A DNA stretch of 64,000 bases, taken from Bacillota bacterium LX-D (GTDB lineage Bacteria; Bacillota; DUOV01; Zhaonellaceae). The notes beneath the pieces are model-generated. The model was given only the letters and a program-made list of their open reading frames with translations, had not been told where the DNA came from and did not search any database. Below, one piece after another: positions 52,256 to 61,628 of this stretch (its first letter is position 1; each line of letters begins with the position of its first letter). The DNA lies in the NCBI GenBank assembly GCA_031628995.1, contig JAVLUO010000005.1:62001-126000 (forward strand), in the 5' to 3' direction. A program made the translations under genes and the position numbers.

Positions 52256-52786
52256 ATGGAAGAAACAAAGAAATCGCAGTTAATTTATGATGGTAAAATA
52301 ATTAAAGTTAGATTAGATGAAGTAAAGCTATTAAACGGCAAATATGCAAAAAGGGAAATTGTAGAACATCCTGGTGCAGCGGCAATTATAGCGTTATTTC
52401 CAACAAATGAGATATTATTAGTAAAACAGTATCGTAAAGCTTTAGAAAAAACACTATATGAGTTACCGGCTGGGAAGTTGGAAAAAGGGGAATTGCCAGA
52501 AAAAAGTGCGGCTAGGGAATTATTAGAAGAAACTGGAATAAAGGCAGGAAAAATAATAAAAGTTTTATCTTTTTATACATCTCCTGGCTTCTGTAACGAA
52601 ACGATTTATTTATTTTTGGCTGAAGATTTACAAGAGAAGTCACAGCAATTGGATGAAGATGAGTTTTTAACCATTGAAAAAGTACCCCTTACTAAAGCTC
52701 ATAGTATGATTTTAAATGGGCAAATTGAAGATGCCAAAACTATTATAGGTATTCTATGGTTAACGAATCACTATGGTAACGCTTAA
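52256..52786 (+). CDS. nudF: NUDIX hydrolase, ADP-ribose pyrophosphatase type
   Basis: The 176 residues contain a perfect NUDIX box from Gly in AGKLEKGELPEKSAARELLE through EETGI, preceded by YELPAG and followed by FYTSPGFCNETIYLFLAE, typical of ADP-ribose pyrophosphatases. ATG 52256 follows GAGGTG by 6 bases; an upstream in-frame TTG at 52211 lacks a site. It is divergent from the mciZ-like gene. Confidence 0.93.
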   Translation: MEETKKSQLIYDGKIIKVRLDEVKLLNGKYAKREIVEHPGAAAIIALFPTNEILLVKQYRKALEKTLYELPAGKLEKGELPEKSAARELLEETGIKAGKIIKVLSFYTSPGFCNETIYLFLAEDLQEKSQQLDEDEFLTIEKVPLTKAHSMILNGQIEDAKTIIGILWLTNHYGNA

Positions 52787-53456
52787 TAAATTTCAACCCC
52801 AAGTTATTTTTCGAACTGATGCATCAGGAGCATGGCAAGCAGGTAAAAATAATGATGTTGTAGTTATCGTTGATATTATAGATATGAGTACAACCTTAGA
52901 ATGTGCCTTGGAAGCCGGAGCTTTAGCTGTTTTTGGAGCTAGTACAGATCATTGTAAATTTAACATACCGTTAGGCCCAGAGGTGATTGGCTATAAAGCC
53001 GGAAGATTGGGAATAGAAAACCAGTCTTCTATTGTGATAGTAACTGAGCCTCGATGGGGGAAAAAAATTGACTTAATTAATAGTTGCAGTAAAACTTTAA
53101 AAGGTATAGAAAAAACCGGTGCCGTTATTAAGGATATTATCCCCAATTTAGGGACAGCCTCAGCTAAGATGTGTGATTTTAAAAACAAAGTTGTTATTGC
53201 AGTTACTGACTGTGGTGGAGTAGCTTACGATGCGGCATATACAGCAGGTGGCACTGTTTTAACAGGTACAATAGCAAGAACCCTTAATCAAAAAGGGACC
53301 AAACCTGCTTTGTCCGCTGTGAACAGATCCTTAGAACTTGCTATAAAGCTAAAAAAAAATATTAGCGTTGTTGCGGCTAGTGCAAATTCTTTTGAAGATG
53401 TTTTAGCAGCACAATATATTGTACAAAAATTATTAGAACGAATACGTTGCTGCTAG
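52773..53456 (+). CDS. Conserved protein, distantly ComB-like
   Basis: A 227-residue protein. The segment VVVIVDIIDMSTTLECALEA resembles the opening of 2-phosphosulfolactate phosphatases (ComB), and GGTVLTGTIARTL may be a later motif, but key ComB blocks were not recognised. No membrane segment. It overlaps nudF by 14 bases and precedes spoIIM, so it is co-transcribed with nudF. Function not assigned. Confidence 0.65.
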   Translation: MVTLNKFQPQVIFRTDASGAWQAGKNNDVVVIVDIIDMSTTLECALEAGALAVFGASTDHCKFNIPLGPEVIGYKAGRLGIENQSSIVIVTEPRWGKKIDLINSCSKTLKGIEKTGAVIKDIIPNLGTASAKMCDFKNKVVIAVTDCGGVAYDAAYTAGGTVLTGTIARTLNQKGTKPALSAVNRSLELAIKLKKNISVVAASANSFEDVLAAQYIVQKLLERIRCC

Positions 53457-53463
53457 CTAGTTG

Positions 53464-53492
53464 GTATAATGTTCCTTCTAAAAACATACCTA
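53464..53492 (+). promoter_or_regulatory. Possible sigma-E promoter of spoIIM
   Basis: GTATAAT (53464-53470), 14-base spacer, CATACCTA (53485-53492), six of eight matches to the sigma-E -10. spoIIM is sigma-E dependent in Bacillus. Confidence 0.4.
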
Positions 53493-53521
53493 TTACAAGA
53501 ATGGTTTTAGGAGGCATTTTT

Positions 53522-54151
53522 ATGGCAATTAGTCTATGGGATAAATTTAAAAAACATGTCAATGATAATATTATTCTTTATATAAGCATAAGTATAGTTT
53601 TACTGCTAGGGATAGTATGCGGATCTCTAGGGGTTAAAATGCTAGAAAATAACGAGGAACAAGATTTAATAAATCTTATAGATTCTTTTTGCACTACTTT
53701 TCCTAGTTCTGAAGTTCAATCAGGGTTTTTATTAAAAAAATGTTTGATTGCTAATTTTAAGATTTTAAGTCTTATCTGGTTTTTAGGACTCACAGTAATA
53801 GGTGCACCACTAATTCTTATTGTTGTAGGCATTAAAGGCTTTTATCTTGGTTTTACTGCAGGATTTTTAATTCAAGAGAAAGGTTTACTTGGTATTTTAT
53901 TTACTACTTTAGCATTAATGCCTCAAAATATTTTTAACATGCCAGCTTTAATGATAGCTGGTGTTTTAGCAATTTCATTTTCATTTTGGCTTTTAAAAAG
54001 ACACGTCAGGGAAGGCAGAATTCAATTATGGCGTCATTTTATCTCCTATACTTTATGTTTGAGTGTTTTGGCACTTTTATTTACTATAGGGTCATTTATA
54101 GAAGCTTATTTTACACCAATGTTAATTAAACTAGTTATAGCATATCTTTAG
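53522..54151 (+). CDS. spoIIM: Stage II sporulation protein M
   Basis: A 209-residue polytopic membrane protein of the engulfment SpoIID-IIM-IIP complex. It has five hydrophobic segments and the family core GAPLILIVVGIKGFYLGFTA, LMPQNIFNMPALMIAG. ATG 53522 follows TTAGGAGGC; longer in-frame reading begins in the previous gene. It lies in the nudF-...-spoIIM-xerD neighbourhood seen in Bacillus. Confidence 0.9.
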   Translation: MAISLWDKFKKHVNDNIILYISISIVLLLGIVCGSLGVKMLENNEEQDLINLIDSFCTTFPSSEVQSGFLLKKCLIANFKILSLIWFLGLTVIGAPLILIVVGIKGFYLGFTAGFLIQEKGLLGILFTTLALMPQNIFNMPALMIAGVLAISFSFWLLKRHVREGRIQLWRHFISYTLCLSVLALLFTIGSFIEAYFTPMLIKLVIAYL

Positions 54152-54225
54152 AAGGAGTTTAGAGAATACATGTGGAATATTTTTAGGAAAAGGTTCTCCA
54201 CTTCCATGTAGAAAGGTTAGTTTAG

Positions 54226-55125
54226 ATGACGACTGCCATAGAAGAATTTATTCATTATTTGGCCGTAGAGAGAGGTTTAGCAGAGAATACAATTGAATCA
54301 TATTATAGAGATTTAAATTCATTTTCAAAATATGCAAAACAATTTTTAGAAGTAAAATCTATTACTGAGGTTAATAAGAATGTTATTTTACGATATCTTT
54401 TATTTTTAAAGAAGGAAGGTAAAGCTCCCACTACTCTTTCCAGGCATATTGCAGCCCTAAAGTCCTTTTATCATTTTCTGCGACGAGAAAATATGGCAGA
54501 TGAAGACCCTACTGAAGCTATTACAGGTCCAAAGCCAACTCGTAAACTTCCTAAGATCTTAAGCACTGAAGAAGTAAACTTACTCCTTTCACAACCGGAT
54601 TCTTCGACACCAGCTGGTACAAGAGATAGATGTATGTTTGAATTAATGTATGCTACAGGCTTAAGGGTAAGCGAACTACTTTCCCTTACTGTAAATCAAG
54701 TGAATTGTGAAACTGGATTTATTCAGTGCCTGGGAAAGGGAAGCAAAGAAAGAATAGTACCATTTGGTAGAATTGCTTTAGAAAGTTTAATTGCGTATTT
54801 GAATTTTGGACGAGTTAAACTTGCTAAAATGCCAAACGAAAATGCCCTATTTCTTAACCAAAGCGGATCCAAGCTAAGTAGGCAAGGTTTCTGGAAAATA
54901 TTAAAAAAGTATGCGGAAAGAGCGGGTATTACCAAGGTTATTACTCCGCACACTATCCGACATTCTTTTGCGACTCATTTATTGGAAAATGGAGCAGACT
55001 TAAGAGTAGTACAAGAAATGTTAGGACATGCAGATATAACTACAACTCAAATTTACACTCACTTAACTAGGAACCATATCAAGGAAGTATATAATAAGAC
55101 TCATCCTAGAGCCAAATTGGAGTGA
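54226..55125 (+). CDS. xerD: Tyrosine recombinase XerD
   Basis: Site-specific recombinase that resolves chromosome dimers at dif. The 299 residues have the SAM-like N-terminal domain (FIHYLAVERGLAENTIESY), the catalytic Arg in TGLRVSELLSL, HTIRHSFATHLLENGADLR, GHADITTTQIYTHL with the nucleophilic Tyr. Adjacent to deoB as in other Firmicutes. Confidence 0.94.
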   Translation: MTTAIEEFIHYLAVERGLAENTIESYYRDLNSFSKYAKQFLEVKSITEVNKNVILRYLLFLKKEGKAPTTLSRHIAALKSFYHFLRRENMADEDPTEAITGPKPTRKLPKILSTEEVNLLLSQPDSSTPAGTRDRCMFELMYATGLRVSELLSLTVNQVNCETGFIQCLGKGSKERIVPFGRIALESLIAYLNFGRVKLAKMPNENALFLNQSGSKLSRQGFWKILKKYAERAGITKVITPHTIRHSFATHLLENGADLRVVQEMLGHADITTTQIYTHLTRNHIKEVYNKTHPRAKLE

Positions 55126-55131
55126 AAAATT

Positions 55132-56304
55132 TTGATAAACAGAGTATTATTAATTGTACTTGATAGTGCTGGAATAGGTGAAATGCCTGATGCAGCTAAA
55201 TATGGCGATCAAGGAAGTAATACAATAGGGAACATAGCAGCAAATGTTTCTCTAAATTTGCGTAATATGCAAAACTTAGGTTTAGGAAATATATTATCGC
55301 TTAAAGGTATTGGTCCAGTTAAAAATCCACAAGGAGCCTTTGGAAAGATGGCAGAAAAATCGCCTGGTAAAGATACAACCACTGGGCACTGGGAAATAGC
55401 AGGTATTATATTAGATAAACCCTTTAGAACTTATCCTGACGGTTTTCCTAAAGATATTATAAAACTTTTTGAGGATAAAATAGGACGTAAAACTATTGGT
55501 AATGTGGTAGCTTCGGGAACAGAAATAATTGAACGTTTAGGACCAAAACATATTGAAACTGGTTATCCCATCGTTTATACTTCTGCAGATAGTGTTTTTC
55601 AAGTTGCAGCACACGAAGAAGTCATTCCTTTGCCAGAATTATATAAGATGTGTAAAATCGCTAGAAGCATGCTCGTAGGTGAAAATGCAGTTGGTAGAGT
55701 TATAGCAAGACCATTTATTGGCAAACCAGGCGATTTTTCACGTACTTCCAACCGTCATGATTATTCCTTAGAACCCCCTAGTCCAACAATGCTTGAGCTG
55801 ATTAAAAATAGCGGTTTTGAGGTTGTAGGAATAGGAAAAATTAGTGATATATATGCTGGAAAAGGTTTAACTCAATCCGTGACCACAAAAGATAATTTAG
55901 ACGGAATTAACAAAATAATTAATAAATTCCAAGAAATTAAATCCGGGTTAGTTTTTGCCAATCTAGTAGATTTTGACTCGAAGTATGGTCATCGCAACAA
56001 TGTTCAAGGATATGCCGAAGCATTGGAAGAATTTGATCAAAAAATACCTGAAATTCTAAAATTAATTACGCCAAATGATATATTAATTATAACTGCTGAT
56101 CATGGCTGTGATCCAACAACACAAAGCACAGATCATTCCAGAGAGTATGTACCTCTTTTAATCTATGGCCCCAGAATAAAAGCAGGTTATAACATTGGAG
56201 TAAGAGAAAGTTTTTCAGATTTAGGAGCAACAATTACAGAAATTTTTAAGGCTGGAAAACTGCCCAATGGTATCAGCATGCTTAGTGAAATTGTACAAAA
56301 TTAA
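55132..56304 (+). CDS. deoB: Phosphopentomutase
   Basis: Interconverts (deoxy)ribose 1- and 5-phosphate. The 390 residues belong to the alkaline phosphatase superfamily: [33 protein letters not shown] with the active-site Thr, [23 protein letters not shown] 55132 is 9 bases after GGAG. First of three nucleoside-salvage genes. Confidence 0.95.
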   Translation: MINRVLLIVLDSAGIGEMPDAAKYGDQGSNTIGNIAANVSLNLRNMQNLGLGNILSLKGIGPVKNPQGAFGKMAEKSPGKDTTTGHWEIAGIILDKPFRTYPDGFPKDIIKLFEDKIGRKTIGNVVASGTEIIERLGPKHIETGYPIVYTSADSVFQVAAHEEVIPLPELYKMCKIARSMLVGENAVGRVIARPFIGKPGDFSRTSNRHDYSLEPPSPTMLELIKNSGFEVVGIGKISDIYAGKGLTQSVTTKDNLDGINKIINKFQEIKSGLVFANLVDFDSKYGHRNNVQGYAEALEEFDQKIPEILKLITPNDILIITADHGCDPTTQSTDHSREYVPLLIYGPRIKAGYNIGVRESFSDLGATITEIFKAGKLPNGISMLSEIVQN

Positions 56305-56322
56305 AGGAGATAGATCAAAGAT

Positions 56323-57150
56323 ATGCACACTCTAAAAAGAAATTTAGACAATAGTTTAAAGGTAATAAATAATGTAATTAAAGGTTTTACTCCAAAGGTA
56401 GGTTTAATTTTGGGATCTGGGTTAGGGATATTAGCTGAAGAAATAAATGAACCTCAAAAAATATCTTACAGGGACATTCCACATTTTCCAGTTTCAACTG
56501 TTGAAGGACATACAGGTCAACTAGTATTTGGTAAATTAAATAATGTTCCTGTTATTACATGTCAGGGGCGTATCCATTATTATGAGGGCTACTCAGCAGT
56601 AGAAATTACATATCCGGTTAGAATTATGCAACAATTAGGTGTAGAGTATTTAATTGTTACTAATGCTGCTGGAGGTGTTAACTTAGCTTTTGAACCAGGA
56701 GATTTAATGCTAATCACTGATCATATTAACTTAACAGGTGAAAATCCATTACGTGGACAGAATAACCCTGATTTGGGTCTTAGATTTCCTGACATGTCGG
56801 AAGCATATTTTTTAGAATTGCAACAAAAGGCACTTAATGTAGCTGCAAAATTAAAAATAGAGCTTAAACAAGGCGTTTATGCAGGAGTAATTGGTCCAAG
56901 TTTTGAAACACCCGCAGAAATAAGATATTTAAGAACTATAGGAGCCGATGCTGTTGGTATGTCTACAGTTCCAGAAGTTATTGTTGCTAATCATGCAGGT
57001 ATTAAAGTTTTGGGGTTATCTTGTATTACAAATATGGCAGCGGGAATTTTAAAACGCAAACTTACGCATGAAGAAGTTATGGAAACAGCTGAAAAGATTA
57101 AAAAAGATTTTGCAGAATTAGTAAAAGAGATTGTAGCTGATTTAAAATAG
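56323..57150 (+). CDS. punA: Purine nucleoside phosphorylase
   Basis: Splits purine nucleosides with phosphate. The 275 residues show LGSGLGILAEEI, GRIHYYEGYSAVEITYPVR, TNAAGGVNLAFEPGDLMLI and the MSTVPEVIVANHAG block of trimeric PNPs. It feeds ribose 1-phosphate to DeoB. Confidence 0.95.
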   Translation: MHTLKRNLDNSLKVINNVIKGFTPKVGLILGSGLGILAEEINEPQKISYRDIPHFPVSTVEGHTGQLVFGKLNNVPVITCQGRIHYYEGYSAVEITYPVRIMQQLGVEYLIVTNAAGGVNLAFEPGDLMLITDHINLTGENPLRGQNNPDLGLRFPDMSEAYFLELQQKALNVAAKLKIELKQGVYAGVIGPSFETPAEIRYLRTIGADAVGMSTVPEVIVANHAGIKVLGLSCITNMAAGILKRKLTHEEVMETAEKIKKDFAELVKEIVADLK

Positions 57151-57191
57151 ATTTTCAAGTTAAGTTTAAAAACTGGGGAAAAGAGATTGAG

Positions 57192-58493
57192 ATGAGAATA
57201 ATTGATATAATCCAAAAGAAAAAAAATGGAGAAAAACTAACCAAGGAAGCAATAAATTTTGCAATTGAGGGCTATACAAATGGAACAATACCCGACTATC
57301 AAATGTCAGCTTTGTTAATGGCAATATATTTTAAAGGTATGAACAAACAAGAAACAGCAGATTTAACAATGGCAATGATTAATTCTGGAGATAAAATTGA
57401 TTTATCCGCAATAAAGGGAATTAAGGTTGATAAACATTCAACTGGCGGAGTCGGGGATAAGATTAGCCTAATTGTAGTTCCCCTAGTTGCTTCTGTGGGT
57501 ATTCCAGTTGCGAAGATAAGCGGCAGAGGTTTAGGACATACTGGTGGAACTATCGACAAACTTGAAGCTATTGAAGGATTTAACACCCAACTTACTAGTA
57601 GTGAATTTATAGAAAATGTTAATAAATATAAAATGGCGATAGTAAGCCAAACCGCTAATTTAACTCCTGCTGATAAAAAATTATATGCTTTGCGAGATGT
57701 AACAGCCACAGTGGATAGTGTTCCTTTAATTGCAAGCTCAATAATGAGTAAGAAAATTGCTGCTGGAGCTGATGCTATAGTTTTAGATGTTAAAGTTGGG
57801 TCTGGGGCTTTTATGAAGTCAATAGCTGAAGCCAGGGAATTAGCTAAAACTATGGTTGATATAGGGAAATCACTAAATAAAAAAACTGTAGCTATTATTT
57901 CTGATATGAATCAACCTTTAGGTCATGAAGTGGGAAATGCTAATGAAATTAAAGAAGCCATAGAAGTGTTAAATGGAAATGGATCTGAAGATGAAACTAC
58001 AGTTGCTTTAACAATAGCTTCGTATATGACAGTGTTAGGTGGAGCATTCCAGGATTTTGATACAGCTTACAACGAACTAATAAAGATAATAAATTCTGGG
58101 CAAGCCATCGAAAAATTAAAAGAATTAATTAAAATTCAGGGTGGGGATTCAACAGTTATAGATAACCCGGATAAATTACCTCAAGCTAAATACCATTATG
58201 AAATTAAAGCACTGCAAACAGGTTTTGTCGAATCCATCAATGCGGAGCAAATTGGTCTCATAGCTATGATGCTTGGAGCTGGCAGAAAAAACAAAGAGGA
58301 TACTATAGATTTTTCAGCTGGTGTAACTTTAAATAAAAAAGTGGGAGATAAAGTAAGAGAAAACGATACAATCTGCACTCTTCATACCAATCTTGAAAAT
58401 TTTAAGGATATTGAAAAGATGGTAAAAAGCGCCTATTCCATAGGAATATTAAAGCCTAAATCTATTAATTACATTTACGAAATTATATCGTGA
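57192..58493 (+). CDS. pdp: Pyrimidine-nucleoside phosphorylase
   Basis: The 433 residues carry KVDKHSTGGVGDKISLIVVP, the family signature SGRGLGHTGGTIDKLEAI, and SIMSKKIAAGADAIVLDVKV. It acts on uridine and thymidine with phosphate. It follows punA by 41 bases and ends before a terminator. Confidence 0.95.
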   Translation: MRIIDIIQKKKNGEKLTKEAINFAIEGYTNGTIPDYQMSALLMAIYFKGMNKQETADLTMAMINSGDKIDLSAIKGIKVDKHSTGGVGDKISLIVVPLVASVGIPVAKISGRGLGHTGGTIDKLEAIEGFNTQLTSSEFIENVNKYKMAIVSQTANLTPADKKLYALRDVTATVDSVPLIASSIMSKKIAAGADAIVLDVKVGSGAFMKSIAEARELAKTMVDIGKSLNKKTVAIISDMNQPLGHEVGNANEIKEAIEVLNGNGSEDETTVALTIASYMTVLGGAFQDFDTAYNELIKIINSGQAIEKLKELIKIQGGDSTVIDNPDKLPQAKYHYEIKALQTGFVESINAEQIGLIAMMLGAGRKNKEDTIDFSAGVTLNKKVGDKVRENDTICTLHTNLENFKDIEKMVKSAYSIGILKPKSINYIYEIIS

Positions 58494-58550
58494 TTTTTTT
58501 TGGATTGTAAACTTAAACAGAAAAAATTAACATATATAATGAAGTTTTAA

Positions 58551-58575
58551 AAAGCTAGAGAACTAGCTTTTTTTA
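58551..58575 (+). terminator. Terminator after pdp
   Basis: AAAGCTAG (58551-58558) and CTAGCTTT (58563-58570) around AGAA, followed by TTTT. Confidence 0.88.
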
Positions 58576-58679
58576 TTTATTATACTGGGTTACATTAGCA
58601 AAACTTTTAGTTCAGAAAAAAGAATTTCCTTCTTAAAAAAAACAAATAATAAAGGAAAGCATAAAAAGGAGGGAATGTC

Positions 58680-59828
58680 TTGAAAAAAAATATTGCAATT
58701 TTTCTAGTACTTACTATGGTACTAACTATTTGTCCGTTAAGCATGAAAACAGCTTTTGCAGAGGAACCAAAAATTAATGCAGAAGGAGCCATTGTTATAG
58801 ATGCGGATTCTGGTCAAATTTTATTTGAGCAAAATGCTGATAAACGTTGGTATCCTGCTAGTACTACAAAAATTATGACACTTTGTTTAGCCTTAGAAGC
58901 TGTGAAAAAAGGTCAAGTTAAATTAACAGATATTGTGCCTGCAAGTGAAAATGCCTGCAGTTATGGAGGTACCCAAGTTTATTTGGATCCTAGGGATCAA
59001 TTTAATTTAAATCAAATGTTAATTGGTATTGCTGTAGGTTCTGCAAATGATGCTAGTGTTGCAGTTGCTGAATTTTTAGGAGGTACCGAAGAGAACTTTG
59101 CTGAGTTAATGAATAAAAAAGCAAAAGAAATAGGTGCTACAAATACAAACTTTGTTAATTCCCACGGTTTACATAATGATAACCATTATACTACTCCTAG
59201 AGATCTAGCAAAAATTACGAGATATAGTTTGCAGCATACTGATTTATTAAATTACACAAAAATTAAACACTATACATTTCGTGAACAACCTAAACTTCTT
59301 ATTTTAAATAATACAAATAAGTTGCTATGGAGATATCCTGGAACTGATGGAATTAAAACAGGGACAACTTCTCAAGCAAAACGCAATTTGGTATCTACGG
59401 TTGAGAAGGATGGCTTACGGTTAATTGCTGTTGTCATGGGGGTTGATGAAAAGGGCGGACATTTTTCCGAATCAATCAAATTATATAATTGGGCTTTTTC
59501 TCAATTTGGTTATAAACAGTTATACGGACAGGGACAAGTTTTGACTCAAGTTAAAGTAAGTAAAGGCTCAATAGAAGAGTTACCTCTTGTTGCTGAACAA
59601 AAGGTAGGTGCCTTTGTTATAAAAGGAAAAGAGGCTGCTATAACTACCAAAATTATTGTACCAAAGAGTATTGTTGCACCCATTAAAAAGAACCAAAAAG
59701 TTGGTGAAATATTAATATATAAAAACGGACAAAAAGTAAGTACGGTAAACTTATTAGCTAAGGACGAAGTAACAAGATGTTCTTTATGGCAACAATTTTA
59801 CCGGATGTTTAATTTAATAGTTAAATAA
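58680..59828 (+). CDS. dacF: D-alanyl-D-alanine carboxypeptidase DacF
   Basis: A low-molecular-weight penicillin-binding protein with signal peptide (ending TAFA), SxxK in WYPASTTKIMTL, SxN in VGSANDASVAVAEFLGG and KTG in DGIKTGTTSQAKRNL. The 382 residues include the C-terminal PBP5-like domain. In Bacillus dacF acts in forespore cortex synthesis and lies directly before spoIIA, as here except for the inserted intron. TTG 58680 follows GGAGGG. Confidence 0.93.
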   Translation: MKKNIAIFLVLTMVLTICPLSMKTAFAEEPKINAEGAIVIDADSGQILFEQNADKRWYPASTTKIMTLCLALEAVKKGQVKLTDIVPASENACSYGGTQVYLDPRDQFNLNQMLIGIAVGSANDASVAVAEFLGGTEENFAELMNKKAKEIGATNTNFVNSHGLHNDNHYTTPRDLAKITRYSLQHTDLLNYTKIKHYTFREQPKLLILNNTNKLLWRYPGTDGIKTGTTSQAKRNLVSTVEKDGLRLIAVVMGVDEKGGHFSESIKLYNWAFSQFGYKQLYGQGQVLTQVKVSKGSIEELPLVAEQKVGAFVIKGKEAAITTKIIVPKSIVAPIKKNQKVGEILIYKNGQKVSTVNLLAKDEVTRCSLWQQFYRMFNLIVK

Positions 59829-59834
59829 AAAAAT

Positions 59835-59859
59835 AAGCTTCCCATAAGTGGAGGCTTTT
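59835..59859 (+). terminator. dacF terminator next to the intron
   Basis: AAGCTTCC (59835-59842) pairs with GGAGGCTT (59850-59857), with one T-G pair, then TTA. The group II intron 5' end follows immediately, at 59861. Confidence 0.7.
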
Positions 59860-60250
59860 AGTTGGCGCCCGGCATGGGCGCTTGCTTGTCGGTGAAAGTC
59901 CGATACGGGAGTTGATAGTGCCCACCGTTAGCCTAAGACAAGGGTGTCCATCGTGAGGTGGAATCTGAAGGAAGCCGAAGGGGGAACTTGGAACATAGCG
60001 CAAGCAAACCGAGGTTGGCTAGTCAGGCGGGTAACCCTACAAAAAATGGGAAAGCCCAAAAGCATGATAACCTGATTAGTTAGGACGGATGCGTTCAAGT
60101 TCAGGTAAGCAAACTTAACCGGGGAAGCCCGGTACTATCCTAGAGAATAGGTAGGCTCAAACAAGTGTTACTGTCAATTAAAATGTCCCACTTTTGGGAA
60201 AGATTTTTACTCACTTAAAAACTTGCAAAAAAATTAATCCATTAATCTTT

Positions 60251-60760
60251 TTACTGCGCCATATTTCTAATGCTATTTTCCTGCTGCTTCATCCGATAGC
60301 TTTCACCCTTGATTGTTACAAAATGGCAATGATGTACAAATCGATCCAATATCGCTGTTGCAAGGAAAGCTTCGAAAAAGGCTTCTGCATGCCGGCCAAT
60401 TTGTTTCATTTCCTTACGGTATCTTGACTTTATATCCTCGGATGTAATATTCTTATGTTTAGGATAATGATTTTTATTTGTAATGTGTTTGCCTTTCTCT
60501 GCTTTTTCCAGCGGATGAAGGGCAATTTCTTTTTCTTTGTGAAATACCTTTAGCATGTTATCCGTGATTAATACATCCACGTAATCTCCAATGTAAGTAT
60601 ATGGTACAGAATAATAGTTGTTCCGGTACGAGATATGACAGTTTGTTTGTACTAAGCATTTTGTTATGTCTGCTAGAAGATAATCATTAGTCGGCAACAT
60701 AAGCAATTGCTCTTTTTCTTTGGAATTAATATTAGCCAAAGTCGACTTGAGCTTCTTCTC
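60251..60760 (-). pseudogene. istA C-terminus fused to istB C-terminus by deletion
   Basis: The minus-strand frame contains the istA C-terminal part (CHISYRNNYYSVPYTYIGDY, HPLEKAEKGKHITNKNHYP). It then changes without a stop to TAILDRFVHHCHFVTIKGES, the C-terminal signature of the IstB ATPase. The istA stop, most of istB and its Walker motifs are missing, so the fusion is a deletion product. Confidence 0.8.
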
Positions 60761-61094
60761 CAGGAAGTGAATGCAGGACCATATATGCTTTTGGCGTAGC
60801 TTTTCTAATGGCAGCCACATAGCGTTTAACAGTATCATAGCTTCCAGCGTAACCCATCTGAGAATCTCTCATATCTTGATAGATCCTTGTTGCTGAAAGG
60901 CCTTTTGAGACTTGACTATTAATATATTCTTTAAATTCGTCAAGTATTGAAGCTTGTACTTTCCTTTCTACAACTCCTTCTGTTGCGAGCTTTTTTAAAA
61001 CAGCAGCAACGGTTTTACGATTTACATTTAATATCTCACCAATTTTGGTTTTGCTATATCCTTTTTCAAAAAGCGTTCTTATGGTTGTGTGCAT
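60725..61094 (-). pseudogene. istA N-terminal fragment
   Basis: The minus strand gives an N-terminal helix-turn-helix (MHTTIRTLFEKGYSKTKIGE, VNRKTVAAVLKKLA) and the start of the DDE core GEEAQVDFG. After this first Asp the sequence jumps to the istA C-terminus, so the catalytic core is deleted. Confidence 0.8.
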
Positions 61095-61537
61095 TTCTAC
61101 CCCAATATTGCATTTATCTCCTTTACAGTTTTTTTAATTTTATCTGTAAAGGATATTTTTTTGAATAAAAGGTGGGTAATTTTCTTCCCATTAACACCAA
61201 ACAGTTGGTTTAAGGAAATAGGGTTAATTGATTTGGAAACATACAATGTCAGCGTTTTGTCTCACTTCTGCGAGAAGTGACTGAGGTTTATCAGGAGCCG
61301 TATACGAGGCACGTACGTACGGTTCTGTGAGAAGGATAAAGCCGAAGCAAATTACTTCGGCTTTACCTTACTCGATTTTGGTTTATCTAGCTTGGACGTA
61401 CTAAGGAAAGGCTACAGGCGAACAGCCGATAGCTTTCATTACAAAAATAGCAGAAAGGTTTTCGTTATTAATATTCTATTAACCTGCCTTAAACTGAACA
61501 GTATGTGTATAAACTAATTATTTAGATATCACCTGAT

Positions 61538-61544
61538 TTCGACA
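61538..61544 (-). promoter_or_regulatory. Spo0A box upstream of spoIIAA
   Basis: TTCGACA on the plus strand is TGTCGAA on the minus strand, the 0A-box core. It lies 21 bases before the sigma-H -35, similar to Spo0A activation sites at spoIIA in Bacillus. Confidence 0.6.
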
Positions 61545-61564
61545 TAATGTTACCAAAAATTAGC

Positions 61565-61590
61565 AGGAATATAATGCTGAACTGTAGAAT
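61565..61590 (+). promoter_or_regulatory. Sigma-H promoter of the spoIIA operon
   Basis: AGGAATA (61565-61571) and GAAT (61587-61590) are 22 bases apart, with purines at the consensus flanking positions. The start would be near 61597. The 250 bases between the intron end and spoIIAA hold only this promoter and the 0A box. Confidence 0.7.
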
Positions 61591-61628
61591 TTTTGAAAGA
61601 ATTTAAGTGAAAGTCAGGGGGAGATTCG

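Larger units (their letters stand above)
60166..61196 (-). mobile_element. Collapsed IS21-family element inside the intron
   Basis: Related ends were found: TGTTACTGTCAATTAAAATG inward from 60166, and on the other strand TGTTAATGGGAAGAAAATTA inward from 61196. Minus-strand istA and istB pieces lie between. At about 1.03 kb it is well below the usual 2-2.5 kb because of two internal deletions. Confidence 0.78.
59861..61376 (+). mobile_element. Degenerate group II intron, probably class C
   Basis: The 5' part (59861-60165) has GC-rich stems CGCCCGGCATGGGCG, GGTGAAAGTCC and GGGGAAGCCCGG typical of intron domain I. Domain V-like GAGCCGTATACGAGGCACG through TACGGTTC (61294-61326) and a domain VI stem AAAGCCGAAG/CTTCGGCTTT follow near the 3' end, which ends ...CTCGAT. 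The reverse transcriptase gene is essentially lost, apart from a possible C-terminal trace (GLIDLETY) near 61230. Insertion directly after the dacF terminator fits the class C target habit. An IS21 remnant fills domain IV. Confidence 0.82.

Noticed and set aside
54170-54211. 13-codon frame with upstream GGAG between spoIIM and xerD
   Set aside because: Too short, the ribosome site is too far away (about 13 bases), and no family was recognised.
58223-58231. TTTGTCGAA, an exact Spo0A-box match
   Set aside because: It lies inside the pdp coding sequence with no promoter nearby; one chance hit is expected in AT-rich DNA.
60194-60427. Plus-strand open frame over the intron/IS21 region
   Set aside because: It is antisense to recognisable istA/istB sequence.
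61400-61430. GGCT/AGCC mini-repeats after the intron
   Set aside because: Arms of four bases; no support for a structured RNA.
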